A stretch of DNA of 64,000 nucleotides. Origin: Toxorhynchites rutilus septentrionalis. Its lineage: Eukaryota; Arthropoda; Insecta; Diptera; Culicidae. How positions within the stretch are numbered: position 1 is the stretch's first letter; every line of letters begins with the position of its first letter. The DNA lies in contig NC_073745.1 in NCBI RefSeq assembly GCF_029784135.1, positions 54,163,755 to 54,227,754 of the forward strand, written 5' to 3'. Below, piece after piece: positions 32,887-43,259 of the stretch. Made by a program: the position numbers and the translations under genes. The notes beneath the pieces were generated by a model that worked only from the letters and a program-made list of their open reading frames with translations, was not told the origin of the DNA and ran no database searches.

Positions 32887-34160
32887 CAGGGTTTTCCATT
32901 TCGGGCTTCCGAAAGTATACAGCCCTGCGCTGACAACCGTTTGACATAGCTGTTAACCAAAGCGTCATATCGTTAGTTGAATGTCTGCCATTTTACAATA
33001 CGGATCGTTTTAGCATCGCACAACGTGTTAATTTTGTTAAATTATACTATAAAAATGATGAAAAACCGGCAAATGTTTTTCGAGCATTACGGACGGATTT
33101 TGGTCGTCATGGACGGCCTACAGAGCACACAATCGCTAATGTAGTGCGTAAATTCGAACAAACTGGATCCGTAGCGGATATTGTGAAACCTGTGCATCAT
33201 CGTAATGTGCGTTCGGCCGAAAATATTGCTGCTGTTGCTGCCAGTGTGGAGGATGACCCGAATATTTCGATTCCACGGCGTGCTCAGCAATTGGGCTTGT
33301 CAAACACATCATTGTGGCGAATTTTGCATTTGAACTTGCACCTACATCCATATAAAGTCCAACTGGTACAAAAATTAGAGCGTGGTGACCATGGAATGCG
33401 TCGGCATACGTCGATTGGGTGAACGAACAACAGCAGCAAAATGCTGAATTTTCGCATCAAATTTTCTTCAGCGATGAGGCACATTTCGAGATCGGTGGCT
33501 ACACCCAAAATTTTCGTATATGGGGCTCAGAAAATCCACACGTGATTGTTGAGAGGCCATTGCATCCGCCAAAAGTCACTGTTTGGTGCGCATTATGGTC
33601 TGGTGGAGTCATCGGGCCGTATTTCTTTGAAAATGAGGACGGCGAGACGGTACATGTGAATGGTGAGCGATTTTTTTGCCACAAATTGAAGATATGAATA
33701 CGGCTGATATGTGGTTTCAGCAGGACGGCGCCACATGCCACACAACACGACCGAACATGGCCATATTGCGAACGAAATTTGAGGGACGCATAATTTCGCG
33801 TTTTGGTGATGCCAATTGGCCGTCCAGATCATGCGATTTGAACCCGCTAGACTTTTTTTTGTGGGGTTATGCGAAAGACCGTGTCTATGCAAACTCTCCG
33901 CAAACTCTTGAACATTTGAAAGACAACATTCGTGAAGTTATGACCGAGATACCGCCCCATATGTGCCGAAAAGTCATCGAAAATTACCTGTTCCGGAACA
34001 AGGTGTGCGAGGAAGCCCTAGGTGGACATTTGAATGATGTTGTATTTCACACATAACGGCATAAACCAAACTTTAATTTGAAATAAAAGTTTCATCGAAA
34101 TTCGAATTCTAAGTGTGTTTTCAATTTACCTTCGGAATTAAAAGTTGGAAAAACCTGTGT
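32887..34160 (+). mobile_element. IS630/Tc1/mariner-type transposon (DD36D), inserted in a Helitron end
   Basis: Begins CAGGGTTTTCCATTTC after TA (32885-32886). The inverted right end is CACAGGTTTTTCCAAC before TA (34161-34162), with further matching TTCCGAAAGT / TTCCGAAGGT inside. Length 1274 bp. It carries one transposase gene on the plus strand. It landed in the TATATA at the 5' end of the Helitron, so it is the innermost and youngest layer of this nest. Confidence 0.88.
32981..34056 (+). pseudogene. DDE transposase with DUF4817-like N terminus, frameshifted
   Basis: The likely start is ATG 32981 (MSAILQYG), followed by a frameshift near 33003. The in-frame body is DRFSIAQRVNFVKLYYKNDE, then VFRALRTDFGRHGRPTEHTI and a second DNA-binding block ISIPRRAQQLGLSNTSLWRI. 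After another shift near 33400 come FFSDEAHFEIGGY (first Asp), WFQQDGATCHTT (second) and WPSRSCDLNPLDFFLWGY (third). 36 residues separate the second and third Asp. The C terminus ends at TAA 34056. At least three frame changes; otherwise well preserved. The domain naming is from recollection of the DUF4817/transposase-like family. Confidence 0.85.
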
Positions 34161-35024
34161 ATAGATGATTAGTTTAGAAAAAAAATTTGCTGTTTTTGCT
34201 GTTTAAAGTAATACTTAAGGACACAGAGAATGTTAGTTTTGTCGTAGATTGGATCTCATTTACAAAGTTTCCAGAAGAGGAAAACGTCCGTTCAGAGTCC
34301 AATCATGTTGGGTAGAAGGGTATCGAATACCATTGTCATGTATTTGCCTCTGATGCCCTCTGTACGAAAACTCTTGTCCGAGAGTTTCCATCAATCTGTT
34401 CATAGACGTTGATCTTGGGCTGGACGTTGACCTTGACCTTTGACTGTTGCAATCGTCGTTCAAGTTTGATGCTCCATGATGCTCAACTGTTCTGCAGGTT
34501 TCCCATTGTCCAGTGGATTTTTTTCCTCCTGTTGTCCTCCTACTGAATCAATATCATCATCGTCAAAGTTGATCAAGTCAGGAACAATTTCAAATGCCTG
34601 CTTGATCAATGCAGTCCCCGACGTTTGATATAAAACGCCAAAGTCTCCATAATTGTTTCACGACCACGAGCAGAATGAGTATTCATATACAGGAACAAAT
34701 CTGCATATACAAAACATCCTTCTGCAATCCTTCCAATCAGGGCTTCAAGTTGCTGCTTCGAAATTTTTTATGATTGACTCCGATAGCTGCTCTAGCGTAA
34801 ATTGCAATCTGACGTCAGCTTCAAAAAGGGTGAATTTCTTCCGCAATAACGACCAGAACTGGTTCGAGGGCATCAACCAATTCCTATATCGCTGTCAGTT
34901 CTTCATCGCTGAAGCTTATATTGTGTTTCGTTTTCAGATCTAGCAGCGATTTTTGAACTGAATTTCGGAGGTCGTAGAATCGGCGCAACACTGCCAATTA
35001 TGTTTTTTCAATCTTATTTTTATA

Positions 35025-35339
35025 CAGTAGAACCCCGATTATCCGCGAAATAGTCGGACTAGATCACCGCGTATAACGAAAATCGCAATAAATAGCGCAA
35101 TAAAGGGCTAAAAATGAGGTACTAACACGAAAAAAAGATATTTTAGCATGAAAACTATGTTTTATCAATACAGAAATTGTTAAACTATCCATCTGTCAGG
35201 TCGTTTACATCAGTGATCAGATAATGTGAAAGCCATGGCCAAAACAAAAGAGCAAGACTCTACCACTCACTGACAAATTTCGGGAAGGTTTATAGAATTA
35301 CTAAGTAACTCGCATTCGCGGATAATCGAGGTTCTACTG
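35025..35339. mobile_element. Complete pogo-type MITE (315 bp) within hAT copy B
   Basis: Starts CAGTAGAACCCCGATTATCC after TA (35023-35024) and ends GGATAATCGAGGTTCTACTG before TA (35340-35341), an inverted repeat of more than 20 bp. hAT copy A lacks it at the same position, which confirms it as an insertion. A decayed copy is at 24554-24859. Confidence 0.92.
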
Positions 35340-35529
35340 TATTTCAAAGCGGCATAAAAGCAACTATTATTTATGGTGTAAAAATAAAAATTGCCGAAAT
35401 TACCGGTTATTGATTGTAAAATTACCGATAGTTCGGTAATGGAAAATGACCCGTTATTACCGGTAAAACCGGTAACGGTGAAACCGGTAACGGTAAAACC
35501 GGTAACGGTAAAACCGGTTAACAATCCCA

Positions 35530-36175
35530 ATCAATCAGCACCCAGTCTCCGTTAATAAGGAGTGTGACGAGAACAAGTTGTAAGAAGTGGAAATTGAAGG
35601 AATTCGAAAAGAACCTCTTCATCGAGGCACTACAGGTAGAACGAATAGCCACCACCTTAAATGCAAAGGAACTGACAGATGTTGTAACGAGGGCTCGTGA
35701 CGTCACCATGCCGCGAGTAACAATACCGAAAAACGAACGCCGTCCAGTATACTGGTGGACCGAGGCGATCAAAACCCTTCGGACTAGCTGTCTCCGGGCC
35801 AGACGGAGAATGCAAAGGGCTAGAACTGACACCGACAGAGCAGTGTGCAGGGAAGTTTTCAGAGTGGCGAGAGCAAACACGAAATAAAGTTTAGCAGAAA
35901 GAATTGCTTTAGAGAACTGGGCCGTGACGTTGATGCAAACCCTTGGGGCAATGCATATAGAGTGGTGATGGCAAAACTCAAAGGTCCCTCGACGCCCCAA
36001 GAAACGTGCCCGGACAAGTTCATTGCATCATTGAAGGGCTCTTCCCGCAGCATGATCCTACGAGCTGGCCACTTGTATCATACGACGATAATGAAGATCT
36101 TGTCGAGAGAGTGACCATAGGGGAGCTGATAGCGGCAGTCAAAAAGTTAATTTTAAATTAATTAATTTGGTTCTC
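35530..36175 (+). mobile_element. R1-like non-LTR retrotransposon ORF2 fragment
   Basis: The plus frame 35564-35887 contains DVTMPRVTIPKNERRPVYWW, TEAIKTLRTSCLRARRRMQR and the following R-T-D. After a frameshift comes NCFRELGRDVDANPWGNAYR with VVMAKLKGPSTP. This is the region between endonuclease and reverse transcriptase in R1-clade ORF2 proteins, where PVYWW and NPWG(x)AY are conserved. It stops before the RT domain, where the next element (36180 onward) begins. It may be the continuation of the leader at 30478-31041. Confidence 0.75.
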
Positions 36176-36329
36176 AAATGGGGATCAACACTAGGGACCA
36201 TTGGAGGTTTAGGGGTGCGTCTGTCTCCATGTTAGGGGCGGCGCCCCGAAAAGGTTCCTCTGGCAAGGTGGGACTCTAATATACCTTGCCAACCCGCTGT
36301 CTTCCGGGCAAAGGAGATACACCCAGAAA

Positions 36330-39300
36330 ATGGAGCTAAGTTCACGAAGAATACTCAGAATGCGATCGCCCGAGGAGGGTCCCCGAACTGGAGCTGGTCC
36401 TGGCGTAAGAGCGAGCGGCCAGCGGCTGGAAGGCGAGGTGCAAGAGCGGCCCACCAGCCGGGTTCAACCCGAAGAGCTACCGCCACACGGAAATAGCAGC
36501 CATCGACATCACCAACGAAACGCTGCGCCTACGAGACGTGTTGCGACTGCCAGACGACAGTCGTCCACACTTGTGGGTACCACTGAGCGACGGATCATGT
36601 GGACACACGAAATGAACGAATTCGTGGTCCGCGCCTATTACATCTGCACTGCTTTGGAGACGGACATGAGCGGTCGCCCTCGAATACTAACAATGTTCGA
36701 GGAAGCGTATCCAGAGTTCGTCGGGAGGCTTGATCAGAACGCGATGAACGCGAGGCATAGAGCGATAGTACGCAACAACATGCTTTCCCAAACGCAAATC
36801 GATGAGATCAAGCAGCAGGTGCAGAGAGAAATAAGCTCCAGGAACAACAGAGCAAGCGATGTGTCGAGACGAAGTTCAGTACGGCTGAGCCATTCATTCG
36901 CGAGTGGGGCACGTGAAACAGCACCAGTGGAGGCCACAGTACAACAACCCCCTGAGCCGGAAGACCCACAGCCAGATCAACAAATACTACGTGATCTGGT
37001 CTTCCACTACGACGAGGCGATCTCATAGTTCCGCGACACAGACCCTTTGTGGCGCCCCAGGATCCCGAAGTTGCAGCATTCCCGCAGGCTGACAAGTGCA
37101 GTAAAGCTCATGAAAGAGTACGTTCTTCCACTGCACTTGGTTGATGCTGAGAACATGGAGGATGTTCGTGATTAACTGATCACCCCAAATCATGCATCGC
37201 AGGGAAGTTATACCCTGATTAGCTGTTAGCGAACAATAGTTAAATTGTAAACACGGTATGGTTTGAACATCTGGGATCGCGGGTTGGATGTACCGTAGCA
37301 GGAGAGAGAAGAATTACCTTATAGCCGCTCTCTCCTGTACGAAAGAGAGAAATGGAAGAACTGACAACTTCACCACAGCCGAAAGCGATCGGAAGCATCG
37401 CACAGCGTAGCGATCAAGGAAGATTAGCAGAAAATTCTGTAGATCGACGGAGCGACTTCAGTCTAAAATGATCCACCACGGGAAACACAGAGTGTATTGA
37501 TTGTATTGTATGTCAGTGTCGTTCGTTTCGAATATTAATGTAAATTATAATATTGTGAAATGTGAATTGTAAATATATTGTAGAAGTGGTTAATTGGATT
37601 AAATGTATAGTTGTACCAGCACTGTCTGTTTTCAATTAAGAGGAAGAAACCCTCCGCTGTTGATTGTGCTGTTTGTTCGTGGATTAATGTTTGCCTGGGC
37701 ACTGCGTGAATATAGTGGTTTTTATGTGTGTTCACCGACGTCAGAGGAACACTATTTTGGTGGGGAAAAGACTTTCCCAAGCAGTGTTGGGTGTCAGGAA
37801 TAACTGAGCTTTCGAAGTGGGCCAAACACCCAACAGAGGAGCTGCAACTGAAAGTTTACTGTGCTGCTGTGGCGACCGCCAAAAGTTTAGGATACCGTAT
37901 TAGGCCAAGATGCGGACTACGCCAACATCTCTGTGAAAGGCGTGAGCCTCCATGGCGAAGGAGATTGGAGCAACGGATCCTAAACAAGAGCGACACAATT
38001 GGAAGACTGATGGCGTACAAAAGAGGCAGCAGATCGGCGAAATTATGTCGTCAAGTTGCTGTGATCGTGCGGCCTACTGAACTTCGCCATCTGGGAGCTC
38101 ACCAGCTGACGGAAAAACTCGCCACACTGGTACAGCAATTGAGTGTCCTAACTAAACGGCTGAAACGATACTCTGACTCTGCAAAGCGCCAGGAACAAAA
38201 TCGGATGTTCAGAGATAACGAAAAAGCGTTCTACGACCACATTAGCGACGAGAAGCCCGACTACCGCGAAGGTTTGCCAGATATTAGCGATGTGACGAAC
38301 TTCTGGGCTGGTATTTGGGAAACCCCAGTACAACATCGCGAAGGGCAAATGTGGTTAAGACGGGAGGAGGAGAGTTGTGGTGAAATTGGAGAGATGCCAG
38401 CTATCATCGTCGAAGAAAATGATGTCCGCGAAGCCTCGCGGTACCTGAGGAACTGGGCAGCACCGGGCCCCGATGTTGTTCAGAACTTCTGGCACAAGAA
38501 GCTAACCGTCGCACATCCAAAGATAGCTGAGTGCTTCAACAAGGTGCTACGAGACCCACACAACCTCCCTGAATTCGCCACCCGTGGCGTCACCTTCCTC
38601 CTCCCGAAAGACAGCAACACATTGAACCCATCAAAGTACAGACCGATAACGTGCCTATCGAGTCTGTACAAAATACTGAGCAGCATCATTACCGCCAAAG
38701 TTTCTGCTCACTGCGAACAACATCACATCATCGCAGAAGAGCAGAAAGGATGCAGGAGAAATACGCATAGCTGCAAAGACCAGGCCATCATCGACGCAGC
38801 AATAGTCGGCCAGGCAGTATATAACCAGCGGAACCTAAGTATGGCCTACATCGATTACAGGAAGGCTTATGACTCCATACCTCACTCGTTTCTTGTCCGG
38901 GTATTGGAGCTCTACAAAATTGATCCCGTCGTCGTTAGGTTTCTGCAGCAAGACGTTGATGTCATTTGCCGGATGTGCCATCAACCAGGTGAAAACATAG
39001 AGCACATTATGGGAGGCTGTCCCGTTTTGGCCAACGCAGCCTACACCGAGCGCCACAACAACGTGGCCCGTATTGTTCATCGACAACTGGCGCTCCAATG
39101 TGCTCTACTGGAAGACAACGTACCAAAATACCGGTACCTGTCTGCACGTGTCCTGGAAAATGACCGTTTCAATCTGTACTGGGATCGCACTGTTCTGACC
39201 GGCCTCTCGATCCACCACAACCGCCCAGATATAATGGTTTACGACAAGAGCGACCGCAAAGTCACCATCATCGATGTCGCTATTCCACTGAACCAGAATC

Positions 39301-39545
39301 TGGAGGAGACCCACGGTCGCAAAATCTGCAAGTACCGACCATTGCCCGTGGAGCTCAAGGAATTGTGGGGGCTAAGGGAGGTCCCAAGAATTGTTCCAGT
39401 CGTTCTCTCTGGAACTGGCATTGTCCGGAAGACACTTCTGGAAGCGCTGAAGGTGTTGAATATGGAGAAGGAATTGACCGGCATCCAAAAGTCGGTCATC
39501 CTTAGCACCTGCGCGATTGTCCGACAATTCCTCGGTCAGGACTAA
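36330..39545 (+). pseudogene. R4/Dong-type ORF with restriction-like endonuclease, internally deleted
   Basis: One frame runs through the whole span, broken only by TAG at 37026, TAA at 37171 and a 672-bp inserted block that keeps phase. The N-terminal part has a Myb-like segment (RIMWTHEMNEFVVRAYYICT). RT begins about 38440 (WAAPGPDVVQNFW), then LNPSKYRPITCLSSLYKI, RRNTHSCKDQAIIDA, AYIDYRKAYDSIPHSFL. The protein then jumps at about 38945-38965 straight to CRMCHQPGENIEHIMGGC, a C-x2-C-x8-H-x4-C finger. The rest of the RT, including the expected (F/Y)ADD box, is gone by an in-frame deletion. The C-terminal endonuclease (RPDIMVYDKSDRKVTIIDVA) is intact. 37728-39545 alone is a 605-codon ORF, but it cannot make a working RT. 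Confidence 0.85.
37179..37845. mobile_element. 667-bp insertion with 5-bp target duplication inside the R4-type ORF
   Basis: AACTG occurs on both sides (37174-37178, 37846-37850). Removing the insert plus one AACTG (672 bp, 224 codons) joins VRD to QLK/VYCAAVATAKSLGYR in the same frame. The insert is AT-rich in the middle and has no ORF of its own except read-through. A 5-bp duplication and this length would suit a solo LTR, but the ends are not a clear TG..CA. Confidence 0.65.
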
Positions 39546-39670
39546 AACATCACGAACATGCAGATACGTGCATTCCGCAGAGCCTAGTTCCCCTTTGGTA
39601 TTCAGAAGCCCGGGGGCAAGTGAAAATTCTGGCTAGGTTCGCCTAGTTAAGAAGTGAGATAAGTCTGAAA

Positions 39671-39792
<122 letters not shown>

Positions 39793-39849
39793 TATTTATC
39801 TGCGCTTTGCGCTCTTCTCAACAGAAACGCTTTCTATCTATATTTCCGG

Positions 39850-40641
39850 TCTCGATTAGCTTAGCTGTCATCCTTGGTGAAGATAGTTTTTGCTACTGTC
39901 GTGCGAAACCAAATCACACACAAAATTCCTGAACAATTATTTTCTTGGTGAGCCGATGATAGCCTAGTTTGATGATTCCCCACACAATTGTGTAGTTCAG
40001 AACCTTTATGGAATGGCGTCAGTTTGATATAATTTGCAAATTGCAATGCCAGAGACATCAGCGAGTAAGTAATTTGGTCGCGTCCGTAGCTCAATCCGAA
40101 ACGAAGACATATGATGACGCAAAACAAGGAAGAACAAGCGATGTTCATTGCTTCGTATCTAAAAATATACTGGAGGTTTGCCTCAGCGAGATCCAATATT
40201 TATGCTCCCGGCAAATATTCCCCTTCGTTCTCCTTCATCTTCTTTTCTTTGTTCACGGTTTCCCCTTCTTCTTCTTCTTCTTCTTTTTGGCTTTAAGAGG
40301 GTTTAAACTTTTCAGTTCATTCGCCTCTAAAAAAGGTTTCCCCTTCGTTGATCGCCGATAAGTTGCTCGTTATTGACCGCATGGGTAGGGAAGCTCACAA
40401 ATGAGCAAAACAAATGTATGGGAAAATGGAAATGCTTCTAGTTTTCATCAATTTAAACCGTTTACACATCAGGGGATTGTAATATATAGCATAAAGAACA
40501 AATCTTCCGATAAGAGGCAGCAGATCGGCGAAATTATGTCGATAAAATATTACTTCCGAAATAGTTATTAACGTTAACTTTATTTCATAAAATCGTTTTC
40601 TGATTTGGCACCTTTAATGAAAGACGTAGTTCTACGTCAAA
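39850..40641 (-). repeat. Palindrome-edged dispersed repeat, copy 3 (inverted, truncated)
   Basis: In reverse orientation it ends at GACGTAGTTCTACGTCAA (40624-40641), preceded by inverse matches to the AAATCAG, AAGTTAACGTT and CATTTCC segments of copies 1 and 2. Its left part matches the inverse of 10140-10290 (CTTGTTCTTCCTTGTTTTGC). A (CTT)n run at 40266-40284 interrupts. The expected other near-palindrome is missing; the R4-type element or its microsatellite adjoins instead. Confidence 0.65.
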
Positions 40642-41179
40642 ATGCTAACTCCACTCCAAAATGCAGATTTTCTGTGTATTAAATGAAGGGGCTTGACTGG
40701 TAGTACAGTAGATAGTGAAAAATCCAAATCCAAGATGACCGCAGTTCCCAAATAAACAATTACTTTTTAATGGTTTCATTCAGCTTGCCCTGTTTGTATG
40801 TATGTTTGAGTGTTTTGTAGGGTTGTCCCACATTAATAGAAAATTGGCCGCGTTCCTGTTGAATGATTGATCTGAAATTTGGAACATACATTTAATTCTA
40901 CTGTCATTATAAACCTTCGTATTCTATGAACTTGAAAAATTCAATTTGGCCGCCGCTAGGAAATGAGTGAATGGCTTGATTTAGAGAACACACATCACTA
41001 TGAACAGCTTAAATTCGAAATAGTCGCCGCCACAAAATAGTCTACTATGTATTTTTTGCAATCCCCTCAATATTGGTATCAAATGAAAAGATTTGACTAA
41101 TAGAATTCAGTACATCATCAAAATATTTCGAAGAAAGTTAGGTAAGAAACAAAAATTAAAAAAAAATATTTTTTTATTC
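40642..41179. other. Decayed relative of the 120-bp GATGGC tandem repeat
   Basis: Contains AATCCAAATCCAAGATGACC (40724) and TCGCCGCCACAAAATAG (41022) followed by GCAATCCCCTCAATATTGGT, TCAAATGAAAAG, TTTGACTAATAGAA. These echo the unit at 30200-30412 in the same order. As there, it adjoins a GACGTAG near-palindrome, so the two sequences belong together. Confidence 0.5.
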
Positions 41180-41375
41180 ATTGCAACTGTCTCCGCTGTC
41201 CGGTGGTCTAACTGGATAATGGAAGAACAGAAGGGAATACTCTTACGCCGAAAATGGCAACTGTGTAATGTGCTAATTATAGATACGATAAACATGTGAC
41301 ATGTACATGATTCAACTTCGGATCTGTTACAACTGAAATGCTAATGAGCCTAAAATAAACATAAAAATAATAAAC
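41180..41375 (+). mobile_element. SINE 3' part (family also at 48600 and 49690)
   Basis: Shares CAACTGTCTCCGCTGTCCGG, GAATACTCTTACGCC, CTGTTACAACTGAAATGCTAATGAGCCTAA and the AAATAA tail with the fuller copy at 48600-49105. The tRNA-like head is absent, so it is 5' truncated, as expected for a reverse-transcribed element. Confidence 0.7.
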
Positions 41376-42199
41376 AAATTTTCAAAAACACTCTGAAAAG
41401 TTTTGGAAACACGCGATTTCTACTTCTGCTCAAATTTTTTTGCTTGATGCGATACGGATCCCGACAACATCTGTATGAGTAGGTACCTACTAAAAGTAGT
41501 AGTGTGATTTTTTACCACCAGATCGCATCATAAACTGACGAGAAATCGAGGTGGGCGAACTTAGGCTACTGGGCGATATTCGGTCACTTTACCTTATGTG
41601 ATTTTTTTTCAGAATTTTTAGAGTGTTTTTCGCGGTACAAAATAAATATATATATATATATATTTCCAGGCATTTCGAAATTTAGAAGAAAAATATTACT
41701 TTGAGACCCAATTTTATTCTAATTTTTATTTAAATGCGTTCGTATGTGTTGTTTTTCCCACATGTAGCGTAATTTATTCTTAATTTTTCGGGAGGGTTGC
41801 ACGAAAAAAAAAATTTTGTCTTTGGGCATTTTAAATTTATTTTGAATTTAGAGATCCATTAATGCTCTAATATTTTTTTAAATTTAGATTTTCATATGTC
41901 TAAATTTTTTAAATTTTTTTCAATTGAAAACCACGAATACAATAAAATTTAATTTCAAGAAAATAAAAATAACAATGCAGACGAGGAAGAAAATTATTTT
42001 TGTGTCTTGCAATGCTCTTAAAAATTCAGGTAATTCAGGTAGTAAAAATTATGTCCCATGTAGAAAAAAAGACACATACGAACGCATATAATCAAAATTA
42101 GAGCAGAAGTGTTGAGACCCACAGTTATATTTTTTTTCAAAAATTTCGAAATGCCAGCAAATATATAAAAAAAATTATACTGCGTATTTATTTTTATTA
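41376..42199. other. AT-rich intronic sequence, nothing recognised
   Basis: Apart from (TA) at 41647-41662 and A/T runs there is no gene. A weak long-range inverted similarity is visible: AAATTT..TTTGAGACCCA near 41690 against GTTGAGACCCACAG near 42112, and ATGCGTTCGTATGTG (41733) against CACATACGAACGCAT (42073). This suggests a foldback element of about 480 bp (41650-42170). Confidence 0.5.
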
Positions 42200-42730
42200 C
42201 TAGCTAACCCGGCAAACTTCGTCCCGCCCATTTACTTGATTAATTCTCGAGTAATGCAGAAATTTGTGTTTCATTTGTATGGCAGCCCCCTCTAAGAGAG
42301 GGGGAAGGAGTATCTTATCACCATAGAAACATTTATTGCATCCTAAAACCTCCACATGCCAAATTTGGTTTCATTTGCTTGATTAATTCTCGAGTAATGC
42401 AGAAATTTGTGTTTCATTTGTATGGCAGCCCCCCCCCTTTGAGTGGGGGAAGGACTGTCTAACCATCATAGAAACATTTATTGCACCCTAAAACTTTCAC
42501 ATGCCAACTTTGGTTTCGTTTGCTTGGTTAATTTCCGAATAATGCAGAAATTTGTGTTTCATTTGTATGGCAGCCCCCCCTTAGAGAGGGGGGAGGGGTC
42601 TCAAAATATCACGAAAACCTTCCCCGGCCCCAAAAACCCCTACATACCAATTTTCATGTCGATCGGTTCAGTAGTTTCCGAGTCTATAAGAATCAGACAG
42701 ACAGACAGACATCACTCCATTTTTATATAT
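42200..42730 (-). mobile_element. Short non-autonomous Helitron
   Basis: On plus it begins CTAGCTAACCCGGCAAACTTC after A, the inverse of a Helitron 3' end. It continues as four repeats of the unit containing ATGCAGAAATTTGTGTTTCA and GGCAGCCCCCC, and ends GACAGACAGACATCACTCCATTTTTATATAT, the inverse of a Helitron 5' end. The terminal TC is lost where another element starts (TGTAACC, 42731). It is the same family as 31198-34166 but without the octanucleotide expansion. Confidence 0.85.
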
Positions 42731-43082
42731 TGTAACCAAACGTTGGGTTACAATGCAAAATTTGGTGGGAAGGCCAACCGTCTGTTTGGACCTCAGCAAC
42801 ATTGTAAATACATTTTGTAAAATATTTGTTTGTGCTGTATTGTCATTTGAGAAATTTACAGTTCATGTCCACATCTTGTGTTTGACTTAATGTTATTTCT
42901 CATATGACAATAAAAAAAAAAGTAGTATTGGGAGTCTGTGATTAACTGTCGTAGAAAAGATGACGTATGAGTCCAATTATTGCAATAAACCAAATAAACA
43001 GTTAATCGCAGACCCCCAGGTTGGTGTTTCACAATAGATTATTTTTTTTGTTAGTTAGTTTTTTTGTATTTATTTAATTAGT
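42731..43082. other. Possible LTR-like sequence starting TGTAACC
   Basis: It starts TGTAACCAAACGTTGGGTTACA, an imperfect inverted repeat, at the broken end of the Helitron. It includes AATAAA (42909, 42984) and GCAGACCCCCAGGTTGGTG. A TG start and AATAAA would suit an LTR, but no partner or CA end could be identified. Confidence 0.3.
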
Positions 43083-43120
43083 AGTAGGGAAGAAAGATAT
43101 TTATTTACTTATTTATATAT

Positions 43121-43171
<51 letters not shown>

Positions 43172-43215
43172 TTCATCTATTTATTCAATTATTTATTTAT
43201 TTATTTATTTATACA
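43083..43215. repeat. (TTTA)n microsatellite
   Basis: About 130 bases of TTTA units with a few substitutions (TTTACTTA, TTCATCTA, TTCAATTA). Confidence 0.95.
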
Positions 43216-43259
43216 TTCAAAGTTTATTTACAATTGCGTGTTTGATTTATTCAGTTCAT

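Larger units (their letters stand above)
31198..34166 (-). mobile_element. Non-autonomous Helitron, itself split by a mariner-type element
   Basis: Read on the minus strand it starts TCTATA at 34166, continues (after the nested element) TATAAAAATGGAGTGATG, and ends ...GGGCGGGACGAAGTTTGCCG then GGTCACCTAG at 31198. A 5' TC and a 3' CTAG preceded by a GACGAAG..-type hairpin are Helitron hallmarks. The host bases are A (31197) and T (34167). Copy A of the hAT has the unoccupied site TTATAATGATTGG at the same place, proving precise A^T insertion without duplication. The interior consists of degenerate repeats of a roughly 120-bp unit (ATGCAGAAATTTGTGTTTCA, GGCAGCCCCCC) and the octanucleotide array. 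Confidence 0.9.
31042..35529 (-). mobile_element. hAT transposon, copy B, interrupted by Helitron, mariner-type element and MITE
   Basis: The left end TAGCGATTGCATTACCG and right end (inverted) TTGGGATTGTTAACCGG correspond to copy A. Homologous segments are 31042-31197, 34167-35024 and 35340-35529; they align in order with 19825-20959. The subterminal ACCGGTAA motif is expanded at the right end (35480-35518). The 8-bp target duplication of copy A is not seen here, so one flank has changed. The transposase remnant near 34260-34470 (minus) carries the SERTFSSSGNF segment. Confidence 0.85.

Noticed and set aside
32051..32968. 305-codon minus-strand ORF of hydrophobic FLSFCLSV repeats
   Set aside because: It is only the translation of the octanucleotide array. 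Period 8 without stop codons keeps any frame open, and the flanking parts lie in two different transposons.
37728..39545. 605-codon ORF as a host gene
   Set aside because: It contains non-LTR RT motifs, a zinc finger and a restriction-like endonuclease. It starts within an insertion and lacks the RT active site, so it is a dead retrotransposon ORF.
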